DNA of 19,279 nt from Paramacrobiotus metropolitanus. Taxonomy: Eukaryota; Tardigrada; Eutardigrada; Parachela; Macrobiotidae. Shown here in pieces: positions 8,707 to 18,009 of this stretch. How positions within the stretch are numbered: position 1 is the first letter of the stretch; every line of letters begins with the position of its first letter. The position numbers were made by a program, and so were the translations under genes. The notes beneath the pieces were generated by a model. That model did not search any database. It was given only the letters and a program-made list of their open reading frames with translations, and had not been told where the DNA came from. Where the stretch lies: contig NW_026570682.1 of NCBI RefSeq assembly GCF_019649055.1, positions 1 through 19,279 on the forward strand, given 5' to 3'.

Positions 8707-9373
8707 AAAGTATCTGGTACATACTACATATACAGTGCAATACTGTACAATACATTACTCATTAATTATGATAATTAGATTTTATTACGAAATGTATTTT
8801 TTTGTTATAAAAGCATTGAGCAAACATACAAGCATATAATAATAATTTTTGTAATCAGGAAACTGCGGAATCAGCAAATTACATACGCCATACCGTTGAC
8901 AAGGTGGAAAATTCTTTGAGAAGTTCAGGCCAACTTTTTCCACTCAAACCCTCGTTGTTTATAGCAGCCCCGAAACTATGTACACATGACAAATACAGCA
9001 TGGGTTACAACGTAATATAAACTAAAACACTTACCACTTACTTCGTGTACAAGAAATTCATAAATTCTGCAATTAGCGGAGAATCGTTAACAGAAATGTG
9101 GCTTTGGCTCCAGTGGAAAAAATTTTGCAGCGACCCTGGCGGACTTTTTCCAGTTGATCTGCACGCACGCATAAGCATGCACGCAGTAGACTGCAAATAA
9201 TTGTCAAAATTGATTACACACTACAGGCATAATGTACAGTAATAAAGAAGATAATATTCCATCGTACCTGTTAGTTTCCATGATTATATATGTATAAATA
9301 AATTGAGAATAGAGCAGCTAGTAATATCCACTGAAAAGTAATTATATTTCGCTTACTATGCGTTGAAAGGCTT

Positions 9374-9430
9374 TGACGAGCCAGATGCGTTAAAATGCTC
9401 CTCCATATTGTAAAAGAATGTAAACAACTT
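9374..9430 (+). repeat. Diverged direct repeat, copy 1
   Basis: It begins TGACGAGCCAGATGCG and ends AAAGAATGTAAACAAC, and matches 9696-9755 in the same orientation with small indels between. The conserved ends with a variable centre suggest remnants of the same dispersed element. Confidence 0.6.
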
Positions 9431-9695
9431 GTTGAATCAAGCAGTGAAAGTAAACCAATATAACTGTACAGTGTACAGTAGTATCCATATAGTACAGTAC
9501 CATCCATCCATCCGTACAGTACTCCAACCATTGGGCGCATGTCAAGTTTCACAATTATATATAAGCCGTGCACAATCCAGTTAAGCAATTAAACTACTCG
9601 ATAAGTTGACAAATAATTTGTATATTATAAGTGCGCAGCATTACTATAAGTGTTTTCAATCAATAAGAGACGCGCATGGTATGCAGCACCATCGC

Positions 9696-9755
9696 TGACG
9701 AGCCAGTTGCGCTAATGTGCCAATGCCGCTCCATGCGGTAAAGAATGTAAACAAC
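9696..9755 (+). repeat. Diverged direct repeat, copy 2
   Basis: It begins TGACGAGCCAGTTGCG and ends AAAGAATGTAAACAAC, pairing with 9374-9430. The two are about 320 bp apart. Confidence 0.6.
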
Positions 9756-9910
9756 CACTTGTACGCGTGCAACACGGCTGCACAGGTAGCTGCATCTGGG
9801 CTGCGAGCATCCTTGAGGTATGCACAGCAGATGCACCAGCGTGTGTGTGTGTGATTATCAGTAAGTGAGTAAATTAGTTAGTGTACTTCTATACAGTGTA
9901 CATATGCAGT

Positions 9911-9951
9911 AATCATATGCTGCAGTTGTGCTGAATCATATGCTGCAGTTG
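9911..9951 (+). repeat. Two-copy 18-bp direct repeat
   Basis: AATCATATGCTGCAGTTG occurs at 9911-9928 and again at 9934-9951. Just downstream, AGTTGGGAGCTG (about 9947-9958) is repeated inverted as CAGCTCCCAACT about 50 bp further on, so the site could also form a hairpin. Confidence 0.65.
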
Positions 9952-10250
9952 GGAGCTGCAAGTACAAAGTACAACCGGGAATTGTAACTAGAAAGTCCAG
10001 CTCCCAACTCCAGTTTATGACGTAACCGACGCCATCTTATGTTTATACAGTATACTGTTTCTTCTGGTATTGTTTAAAAAATGTTTACAAAGTTATAAAC
10101 TTAGCTGCCACCGCCTGCGGGGATCTGAGTGTAAGTAAAGCTGGCAGTCAGAAAATTTTATCTTTTCGGAAATTCCATACCTTCCTATTCAAATGGCTAT
10201 CGCACCACGGTATTATGAAATCCGGTACGGCCCGTTAATTACGCTACAGC

Positions 10251-11128
10251 TTATTTATTCCTTTTCAATAGTTTATACCGCACCTTTTTCACTCCTCTGG
10301 CCATCGTTTTGTTATCAATCAGATGCGCAATGTGTTCCATATTTAACGGTGGTTCCGTGCAGCACAAATGCCTCTCCAACACATCCCACACCTGAACCTT
10401 AGCGTCGTCAAGGTCCTTGCTCAGAACATGAACTGCAGACGGAATAATGCAGTCCATAAAGGCTTTATCATCGATCTGTACCCATTTCAAAGTATACTCC
10501 TTCCAAACCACGCGGACACAGCAGGATATCAGTCGCGCAAGCTGTTCGGCAGCCTTCGCGAAGAACATTTTCAGCGGTAATGGGCTGTCTGTCATTATTA
10601 TCCACTCGTAGATCGTTGTCGTGCGCCGGTGCAGGATCAAACGGTCGATACGGATACCGACCGTGTCCAGCCTTCTCTTAACCATTAACCAGTCCCACCG
10701 CATCATCCACATTGGTGTTATCCTCCGGCAGATCGGAAAAATGGGCATGGTGATCGCAAATGGAGACAGTGCGGGTGGCCGGTGGGATCTGCTCGAAGAG
10801 ACAACTGTACGCCGCGTACTCAGCTTTCCACAGACGCTTCCCACGCTTCGCCCTGCTGAACAGCGGTGCCAGCGACACACGAACATCTCTGCACAGTTCC
10901 GCCGAATCGAGAATGGCCTCCCATAGTTGACAGGCGCGTCGACAGCGCTGCCGGTCGAGTGTGTCCAGTGACAGGAAGACTTTCCTTCAGCAGTTCCAAT
11001 GGCAACGCCCAAACGCGTTCATCACCGTTGAGTAGGTTCTTGTGTTTCGGTTCTTTTTCTGGCTCATCGAAATTTGCGAGCAGGCATTTAGAAACGTGGT
11101 TTTGCCGCAAACACTCCAAAAACGCGGA
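10251..11128 (-). pseudogene. F-box gene 1, exon 2 (frameshifted)
   Basis: Exon 2 of the gene that starts at 12334. The acceptor AATATAG ends at 11129, and the exon continues in phase 0 from exon 1. The F-box begins with VWALPLELLKE (about 11020-10990). The frame then shifts: an extra base relative to gene 2 at about 10980 moves the rest (FLSLDTLDRQRCRRACQLWE) into a second frame. A second shift near 10695 moves to DWLMVKRRLDTVGIRIDRL, and that frame runs to the stop at 10251. Residues such as YAAYSCLFEQIPPATRTVSI match YAMYACIFKYITPATRTICI in gene 2. Substrate recruitment to an SCF ubiquitin ligase is the family's usual role. As written this copy cannot make the full protein, so it is a recent pseudogene or carries assembly indels. 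Confidence 0.7.
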
Positions 11129-11710
11129 CTATATTTAAAAGAACGACAAATGAGGAAGCACCGGTTATCTGTACGGTATGTATACTCCTAGTATTTGGAC
11201 GTTTCTTGTTTTGCGGATATTTTCCGAATTCGCGTACCGTACACTAAAGACATGCGTTATTCCATATGACAAGCACTGTCTAAAAATTGATCACGTGCTA
11301 CTTATTGTCTTTGTACAAGCCTGTACACGAGACTGATGCAAAGTTTTTAATATGGAGAAACGTTGAGAATACCGCGTCTCCAGCGTACTGTGTACCGAAA
11401 CAAAAAACATCGAAGTACTAAACTGTGCTACTTCTATCGGACAAGTCTAAATTTCAGCAGACATGCAGCTCTCTGTAAGTAGTGATATGTCCGATTACGG
11501 TAGTTCTTATTCGTTGGGAAGAGCTACATAAAAATGGATCACTCGAAAGCAGAGGATATTACCAAAAACTGAGTGCCCAAAAAATGCGACACTACTATAT
11601 GCACTTCCTTAACCACTTTCATAGGCAGCTTACACCGTGGCGATCCCAACTACTTATTTCAAGCGAAGCCAATAACGTAACATGAAACCAAAACTTCTGT
11701 TATGACTTAC
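11129..11710 (-). other. Intron 1 of F-box gene 1
   Basis: The donor GTAAGT (11710-11705) and acceptor AATATAG (to 11129) frame a 582-bp intron in phase 0. It is at the same protein position as the 63-bp intron of gene 2. The plus-strand open frame inside it (11482-11685) has no family resemblance. Confidence 0.7.
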
Positions 11711-12334
11711 TGCAACTTCATCCTTCCAGGAATCATTGTCGCGCCGCTGCACGTATTGTATGTCCCGACTGAAAACACGCACCACCCGCAGCTGGAAGTA
11801 ACGTTGAAGCAGTTCAACAAAGCGCTTTGACACAGGTCGCGGCAGCGTCCAGTAGCCGCCAGGCAGTGTGCGTGTCCGAATTGCAAAATGTCCTGGATTA
11901 AGACGTTTTCGCTGCAGTCCTTCCACTGAAGCGGGAAGACGGATCTGGCTTGTGGGAAGCAGCTGCCACTGGTCATGTCCAGCAACATCCACCTGCACCA
12001 GCCTGGCATTTTGCCAAAAATTCATGAAGTGGTCTACGAGAATCCTGCCGGGCTGCCATGTCCAGGTACGTGTGGGGTAATCGCACAGCAGCACCTCAAC
12101 ATCAGCGCCGGCGGGTGCTTGATAGTAGTCTTCGATAGAGCAGTCGAAAACGCTTCCGTATTCAACTGCCATGGGCCGTTGTGGCGGGCAACCAAAATCG
12201 ACGATCAAAAACGCCGGATATCCTACGGCAATTCGCAGGCCAATGACGTGACCGTGCAGCAGCCGATCGTTAATCTTCACATCCACAGCGTTCCAGGCGT
12301 ACACCGATCTTTCAGCGTCTTCATACAAGTGCAT
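11711..12334 (-). CDS. F-box gene 1, exon 1: N-terminal domain of unknown family
   Basis: An intact 208-codon exon starting MHLYEDAERSVYAWNAVDV. The start at 12334 was chosen because gene 2 opens with the same MHLYE. Conserved blocks shared with gene 2 are HGHVIGL, AFLIVDFGCPPQRPM, VEVLLCDYPTRTWTWQPGRI, and GYWTLPRPVSKRFVELLQRY. The compact beta-rich pattern with W-T-W-x-P-G-x-I recalls Tudor-like or chromo-barrel folds, but I recognise no named family. It ends at a consensus donor after DSWKDEVA. Gene 1 is head to head with gene 2, separated by 510 bp. Confidence 0.75.
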
Positions 12335-12844
12335 TTTAATTTGTTTTGGCTGGGAGACTACGGCAGAAAAACGAGGCAATATCTGAAAACTGATGCCAAC
12401 TCAAAACTGCATTACTGTAAACTGTAAAGTACCAGACGGTAAATTGTAACCCGTTGAAAACGCTCAGTAGTACGCTCAGTACAGTACCTTTGTCAATCAA
12501 CATGCACAGTCGAGTAAAAGCTAATCCAGCAACCTAAAAGTTATCTCACAACTATTGGTTCTGTAAGCAAATTAAAGCTATGATAAAATCGGTAGCACTG
12601 CTCGTCTGGAACTACAGCAAACTAAACGGTACCTCGCACGAGCGTGATGCGTTATGAGGCAACTTGAAGCCGTTTGGCTTGGCTCCTCCTTTAAACGTTT
12701 GGCTTTACACTAACATCGAATCACTTTCAGTTCAGCTCAGTGTCAGTACCAATTTCTCTTTTTCTGCGTCGTCTGGGAGCGCTAAGAAAACAACACTGAT
12801 CCTTGTTAGTTGTTCCTGTTCTGACTGAGCCAGATAAAACAAGA
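12335..12844. promoter_or_regulatory. Shared upstream region of divergent F-box genes 1 and 2
   Basis: These 510 bp separate the two divergent start codons and should hold both promoters and 5' leaders. It contains several TCAGT words (for example about 12728-12748), which resemble arthropod-type initiators, and a GTAC-rich part at 12460-12490. No clear TATA box is seen for either gene. The regulatory role is inferred from position only. Confidence 0.45.
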
Positions 12845-13462
12845 ATGCATCTATACGAAAATGAAGAGCGATCTGTACACACATGGAACGCCGTGGATGT
12901 GGAGATTGGCGGTCACCTGCAACACGGCTACGTCATCGGACTGGAAGAGACGGAAAACACTCCGGCCCGTGCGATTGTCGATTTCGGATGCTCGACACAG
13001 CAGGCGGTGCCGGTTCCGTACGGAAAGATATGGGACTGTTCCCTCTATCGATCCACCAAACGATGCAGAGGCGCAGCTGTGGAGGTGCTGCTGCACGATG
13101 GTCCGGATCGCCCATGGACGTGGTGTCCCGCGAAAATGCTGATTAGCGGGTTCCGTGATCTGGACTCTGCGGCGATGGTGGAGGTGATAACGGATGGGCA
13201 GCGTCGTCGGGAACTGCTTCGTCGACGACAGATTCGGGACCTGTGTAGTACAGCTGTCAGAAAAGGACTCCTTTCTGCGGACCATTTCGTCATGCAGACG
13301 TGCCGTGTACCGAATGGTTACTGGACACTACCGTCGGCTGAATCGGCATTGCTGCTACGAGAAGTTGAGCGAATGTTCGCTGTACGGCTTGTCACGGTTC
13401 TCAGTCAGAAAATGCACTTTGTGCGACGACGCCAGAATGAGTGTCTGCGGGATGAAGATCTG
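12845..13462 (+). CDS. F-box gene 2, exon 1: N-terminal domain of unknown family
   Basis: An intact 206-codon exon starting MHLYENEERSVHTWNAVDVE at ATG 12845. Matching blocks with gene 1 are HGYVIGLEE, AIVDFGCSTQQAVPVPYGKI, VEVLLHDGPDRPWTWCPAKM, and NGYWTLPSAESALLLREVER. It ends with RDEDL at donor CTG|GTAAGC in phase 0, the same site as gene 1. The identity pattern shows a fairly recent duplication. The domain is unnamed; Tudor-like is possible. Exon 1 is free of frameshifts, unlike exons 2 and 3. Confidence 0.8.
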
Positions 13463-13525
13463 GTAAGCCCTTTTTTAGTCTGGGTGTTTCTGTCGTATCT
13501 TGAGGCTCCTCATACTCCTTCACAG
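13463..13525 (+). other. Intron 1 of F-box gene 2 (63 bp)
   Basis: GTAAGC to TTCACAG, with a pyrimidine-rich 3' end (ACTCCTTCACAG). Its length is 21 codons with no in-frame stop, so retention would also be readable. The intron is supported by gene 1, which has a 582-bp intron at the same position. Confidence 0.7.
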
Positions 13526-14338
13526 GCGATGATGTTCGAAAAAAGGCCGACAATGTTTTGCCTTTTACGATCAGTTACCCAGGGAAACCCATGAGGCCGC
13601 TGATGGTGAGCCAAAGCAGAAAAAGCTGGTACGTGCCATTGAAACCGTTTTGGCGTTGCCGTTGGAGGTACTGAAGGAGATCTTCCACTCTCTGGACACC
13701 ATCGATCGCCAGCGTTCTCGCCGCACCTGTCAACTGTTTGAAGCCCTGCTCGCATCGGCGGAACTGGCGCAAGATTTGCGTATATCGCCGAACCACTCGA
13801 ACGCTTCACCACAAGCGCACTGGGACAGTAATTACGCCATGTACGCTTGCATCTTCAAGTACATCACGCCCGCCACGCGCACCATCTGCATTCGCGATCC
13901 CAAACCGCGGTACCTCCACAGTGGGACAGAGCACGGGAGTACTGAAGAGCTTAGCTTAATTAAGAAGGTCGTGAATGAAGCCGGCATCCGTGTCCATCGT
14001 TTCATCGTGCACCAGCGAAACATCATGATCAGCCATCCTGCTCCATGGAAATTCAGCGTGCTTTCTGCCGAGATATCCCGGCTGGTGTCGTGCTGTGATC
14101 GTATGATCTGGAAAGATTATACCCTGACGCTGTTAGGCACGAAAGCCGTGCCCGCCATGGAGTTCCGCATTCCCGCTGCCGTTTTCATCCGGGGCATGTG
14201 GATGAGGCGGACATCGTGGACCTATTCGAGAAGCATTTGACCTGTGAGAAGCCACTGCTCACTGGCCCGCACTTGCGCCTTCCCCATGGCACGACCGATT
14301 GGATCGACAGTGAACTTAAGGCCACGAGAGTAATGCAG
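13526..14338 (+). pseudogene. F-box gene 2, exon 2 (two frame changes)
   Basis: It starts MMFEKRPTMF after the acceptor, in frame with exon 1. A frame change between about 13550 and 13590 leads into EPKQKKLVRAIETVLALP and the F-box LPLEVLKEIFHSLDTIDRQ with RSRRTCQLFEALLASAEL. The body continues with YAMYACIFKYITPATRTICI and SRLVSCCDRMIWKDYTL. A second change near 14180-14200 moves to DEADIVDLFEKHLTCEKPLL, aligned with DAKVQVWDVLERHLCCTEPP of gene 1. The end is a donor at AGA|GTAATG (14329) or CAG|GTATTG (14338), both in phase 0. F-box proteins bridge Skp1 and a substrate in SCF ligases. The changes could be assembly errors, since conservation is high across them. Confidence 0.72.
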
Positions 14339-14687
14339 GTATTGACGTGCCACTTGACACTAAACGGCAGGATGCAGATTTTATGTTTTTCGAAAAAAAA
14401 AATTCAGCAACCACCGATTATCTTCTATCAATTTTTGAATATTATCGTTATCTAAGCACTTAAGACCGTTGCTTTTTCGAACCAGACTTTCATTCACTTT
14501 TTCCGGGCATTTGAAATTGAACTTGTGGATTTCAAAATTCTGGAATTCGTGGGAACGCCTTTTTCAAACAAATTCGATAACTCATTAACTCTTCAGTAGA
14601 TTGAAATGACCTTTGCTCTTATTTGCTGGTGTCGAATTCGATTCGACGAACTCTGTTTAACCGGTAACGTACGGTAAAATTTTGCAG

Positions 14688-14847
14688 ATTCTACAGGAAT
14701 ATCAATCCTGTGATCCGCGTCCGTCAGCATACATATTATCGCGGACGCCAGTGGACTGTCGACGATGTAATCGAGGTGGACCTGAAGAAACTGAACCGAT
14801 TCTGCCAGCGGGCCTTGTCGCACTACATGTCCTGGATTCGTGCCTGA
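14688..14847 (+). pseudogene. F-box gene 2, exon 3: conserved short tail (one indel)
   Basis: After the acceptor TTTTGCAG the phase-0 frame reads ILQEYQSCDPRPSAY, matching ALCATQSADPRPSLH of gene 3 exon 3. One base later the homologous frame is YYRGRQWTVDDVIEVDLKKL, against HYRGKQWCVDGVKDLQLEKL in gene 3, ending in TGA at 14845-14847. The exon is 160 nt, one over a multiple of three, consistent with one inserted base (or two lost). It shows that gene 2 had the same three-exon layout as gene 3. The intron before it is about 350 bp (14339-14687) with no other feature. Confidence 0.65.
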
Positions 14848-15813
14848 AGACAGTTCTCACGGTAAACAAACCAACGACTCCAGCAGCGAATCCGAGTCCG
14901 ACAATTTAAAAGTGCGTGGTTGTCAAGAATTTCGATCGTTTGATGTTATTATTACTACGTATGCAGATATCGTTTCCGCTTCGTCAGTTAAAGATCATAA
15001 GACAGCTTAAACACGTATGACATATCTGAGTTTTTAACAGGTGTCCCTGTCCGTTAAAGTTCCGGTTAGGAATTAGCCTCGCTAAACTGAAGCGGTTTGA
15101 ACAGATGTATGACTTTTTCAGTCTTGTTCGGTTCGACATGATCAAGTGCGAATAAATTCTACAGTACAATTACTGTACCCTAACCCTGCACTTGAAGGAA
15201 ATTTGTACAGTGCAGCCACACGCACTTGTACGAGCCCATTCACCATTCACATACGCGGCTTGCAGCTAGTGCGTGTTTAAACGTGAATTGGTTGAATGTT
15301 TATCCGGCTATACAGCACCGTGTCGCTCATAGCGTACAAATTTCCTTCAAGTGCAGGGTTAGGGTACAGTACCTTAAATCGTTTTGACAAGTTCTGAGTA
15401 TTCGGGAGGCAGACTGGTGCATTCATTGCACATTTTGGACGGTTACACTAGTCCTTCCTCTGACTTTTACAGCGGGCTTCACTGGTATTAATGATTTTGT
15501 TACAAATAGAGAATACCGTATCTCATTGACTTTTACGTCACTTGAGTTAGTTTCACTTGTACGGAACGACACTCCAGTCAGATCTAACAATACAAAAACG
15601 AACAGAAATCTGCTTACTCACAGCAATGGTAAAAACAACCGCACAAATGTTGATAGTTATTCCGCCGCATTAAGGTAGTATAATTATACTGAACGCCGGA
15701 GGAAACACATGAAAAAAGGGCAGCGCAAAAATTATAGCGCTTATCTAAGACAAAAAAAACACGAATGAAATTCCCGGCACATTATTCTACCAAGAAGAAA
15801 CGGACTTCAAAGG
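14848..15813. other. Intergenic stretch between F-box genes 2 and 3
   Basis: No gene is seen apart from the inverted-repeat element at 15171-15371. Open frames are short and lack family resemblance. Genes 2 and 3 converge here (plus and minus), so their 3' ends share the region. Confidence 0.55.
15171..15371. mobile_element. MITE-like element with 38-bp perfect inverted repeats and TA flanks
   Basis: TACTGTACCCTAACCCTGCA at 15171-15190, extending to 15208, is perfectly repeated inverted at 15334-15371. The spacer is 125 bp with no coding content. Read as a transposon, the repeats begin CTGTACCC, flanked on both sides by TA (15171-15172, 15370-15371), which is the target duplication of Tc1/mariner-type elements. 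A 197-bp body with 36-bp terminal repeats is a typical non-autonomous size. Confidence 0.75.
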
Positions 15814-16038
15814 CTAATCAGACTCGTCATCCATCGGTTGGCCGCCGGAACCGTCGTCCGAGTCGTCGTCATAGAAAACTGACGACGGCTTTAAATGCTC
15901 CATGAGCTCGACCAAGAGCTTCAGCGCCACCGCCGATAGTTTCTCCAACTGCAGATCCTTCACGCCGTCAACACACCACTGCTTGCCACGGTAATGCAGG
16001 GATGGGCGCGGATCTGCCGACTGTGTGGCGCACAGTGC
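15814..16038 (-). CDS. F-box gene 3, exon 3: conserved short tail
   Basis: An open 75-codon terminal exon. The acceptor CCTTGTAG leads in phase 0 into ALCATQSADPRPSLHYRGKQ, then KDLQLEKLSAVALKLLVELM. It ends in an acidic tail (YDDDSDDGSGG, MDDESD) with stop TAG at 15814-15816. It is too short for a simple ORF scan and was found from the homologous exon in gene 2. The leucine-rich centre looks helical. The acidic end is absent from gene 2. Confidence 0.72.
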   Translation of the reverse strand, partial: ALCATQSADPRPSLHYRGKQWCVDGVKDLQLEKLSAVALKLLVELMEHLKPSSVFYDDDSDDGSGGQPMDDESD

Positions 16039-16607
16039 CTACAAGGCAACACCGATCTGAATACCTGCCTTAGAATTCTTAACCGCATAATTATAGTCGG
16101 GTAGACTGGATCGAATCGGTTAATCCGTAGTTCACGTACTACGATTTACATTTTCACGTACTACGATTTACCATACGGGCAATCAACTAACGAAGAAAAA
16201 GATAGATGCTTCGTTTTCACTCATGAATCATGATGGACAAAAAAGCATTTCGAAAATCAGTTCGAATTCAACACTGGCTGAGATGCGCCTACTGGAAGCG
16301 CTCCCGTTGCATCGGTTTAATCAGGCCCGTCTTTAAAGGCGCTATAAACCAGCTCAAAAAGCCACTTTTCTACGATTTTCCTCAAATTTTCGGCCCTTTT
16401 CCAACTGGCGCAGCTGGCGCGAAGCCATGCGCCACCCCCTTCAACTGCTAAATTCACTTTTTTATTCAGATACTGTTTTTAGATTAAAGCCGCGCTGGCC
16501 CACACAGGCTCAGTAATACTAATATTTTATGAAAATGCAAATATTCGGACTTCACCTGATATAAAAAGTTCAAAATGGAAAAACGTAACTCGAAGAACCG
16601 CACTCAC
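16039..16607 (-). other. Intron 2 of F-box gene 3
   Basis: A 569-bp intron with donor AAG|GTGAGT (16607) and acceptor CCTTGTAG (16039), phase 0 on both sides. It contains a 19-bp tandem repeat at 16131-16171. A 73-codon plus-strand open frame (16230-16451) lies within it without recognisable homology. Confidence 0.68.
16131..16171 (+). repeat. Two-copy 19-bp direct repeat
   Basis: TTCACGTACTACGATTTAC occurs at 16131-16149 and 16153-16171, a period of 22 bp, inside intron 2 of F-box gene 3. Confidence 0.75.
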
Positions 16608-17561
16608 CTTGCAGAACACTTCCCGTTCATTACGAATGAAGGACGCTCGCATTGCAGTAATTAGAGTCAGAGGCTTGGTTTCCTCTACGGTGAGGGATGT
16701 CAGCCACTTTGACAGCATGCCCATCTGCTTGTTGCTCGGCATCGGCACGCATTGCTCCAGTGCGGCCCACACCGCGCTGCCCACATCCCCATCCACCGCC
16801 AACCGAGCCGCGGGCAGGCGAACGAACAGCTCGACTTCGTTCAGCCGAGCGAAATCCAGAACCAAAGCGCAGTCCACCAGCTGGACGGCATCGCACGGCA
16901 GATCCCCACAGGCGGCGATGAAATCGACCAAACGGTAGTTGAAATCATTGGTCTTGCCAGCGTTGTCGCGGTGCATTGGGCATTTATCGCTATAGCCCTG
17001 ATTGTCTTCATCCTCCTCATCATCATCCTGATCCTCATTGTCTGCATCAAATTCAAAGCCACCATGGCCGCCGATTTGCAAGTGCAAGCGGAATCCCACA
17101 AAATGGATCATTCGCACACGGCTCCCGGTTTCCCGGCCAACATAGTGCATCACCTCCGCCAGCATTAGGAAATCGTCGTGTTTCATCCAGTTGTCGCGAG
17201 CATCCACGAGGATGTGCTGCGTGGACGGGCGAAGGCATTTGAACAGCGGTGCCGTCACAAAGTACTGCAGTTCGTGACGAGTCGACTCCCAAGTCCACTC
17301 CCGTTCGAAGCCGGTAACCACGATGCAGGCTGTCAGGACCGGTGATTCCAGGATGCTGTTCCACGCGAAGCACACGTTGCGCAGTCCGGTCTGAGTCGGG
17401 GTATCCAGTTGGGAAAAGACCTCCCGCAACACGTTTGCGGAGAGTACACCGATGTTATCGCTTTCTTCGCGCTCTGTAGCGGCAGCACTTTCTTTAGTCA
17501 ACATGCGGGTGGCATCGTGGATAATTGAGACTAACGCCTTTTCCCAATTAAGGATTATGTC
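16608..17561 (-). CDS. F-box gene 3, exon 2: F-box and acidic insert
   Basis: An intact 318-codon exon. The acceptor TTCTCTTCTCGCAG ends at 17562, and the exon begins DIILNWEKAL in phase 0. The F-box is NIGVLSANVLREVFSQLD followed by TGLRNVCFAWNSIL (residues about 38-75 of the exon). A strongly acidic run follows (DADNEDQDDDEEDEDNQG, about residues 180-200), absent from genes 1 and 2. The exon ends REVFCK at donor AAG|GTGAGT. The region after the F-box resembles the paralogues only loosely. Likely role: substrate adaptor of an SCF ubiquitin ligase, inferred from the F-box. No frameshift is seen, so this exon looks functional. Confidence 0.8.
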
Positions 17562-18009
17562 CTGCGAGAAGAGAATACAACTGCTAGTAACATTCAGCAA
17601 GCAGCATACCCGGAAAAGCAGCAGCAAATTATTCTAACTGCCAACTAGTAATAACTACGTGTAAATATCAAACTAGCATCTTCCTCTGGCTCCATAATAA
17701 CACGAGGTATTTCCTAAGGGTCACGGAAGGGTACTTGAAAATCGGTTATTAATGGTTTCGATAATAAATAATAAATACAAAAAATAATAAATTATTAGTA
17801 CTGCTGAACGAAAATATTTTCGTTTTTGTAATCCATACGAATAATATAACGCAATTAATACCGGTTTTTCTCGTAACGAAAACGATAAGCAGCCGAAGTT
17901 TACGTTGCGAAACGATAATTATAAAGTGTTACGAAATTGTATAAAAATAAGTTAGTATTCTAGGGACAAAGGATTTGTCAGCAGAGCAAGCGTAGTAATT
18001 CGCGGTTAC
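17562..18009 (-). other. Intron 1 of F-box gene 3
   Basis: A 448-bp AT-rich intron with donor GAG|GTAACC and a strong pyrimidine tract before the acceptor. Phase 0 on both sides, matching the intron position of genes 1 and 2. It holds no other feature. Confidence 0.7.

Larger units (their letters stand above)
8707..10250. other. AT-rich non-coding stretch with short repeats
   Basis: There is no supportable gene. The sequence is AT-rich and dotted with short palindromic GTAC/ACAGT words, especially 9464-9525 and 9884-9990. It also holds a TG run at 9840-9851 and a short CCAT run at 9502-9513. The right end of the Polinton should lie near its start, but no terminal repeat can be recognised without the left end. 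Confidence 0.6.

Noticed and set aside
9271-9588. 105-codon minus-strand open frame
   Set aside because: Rich in Tyr, Ile and Leu from GTAC-type repeats and AT-rich DNA, no motif, in a region without other coding signs.
12851-13285. 144-codon minus-strand open frame
   Set aside because: Shadow of gene 2 exon 1, which is supported by its match to gene 1.
15171-15371. Attenuator or terminator hairpin
   Set aside because: 38-bp arms with a 125-bp spacer and TA flanks fit a small transposon better, and the setting is eukaryotic.
16230-16451. 73-codon plus-strand open frame inside intron 2 of gene 3
   Set aside because: No recognisable homology and an ordinary length for chance.
16752-17168. 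138-codon plus-strand open frame with a hydrophobic stretch resembling a membrane segment
   Set aside because: Antisense shadow of gene 3 exon 2; the hydrophobic run is the complement of the acidic D/E codons.
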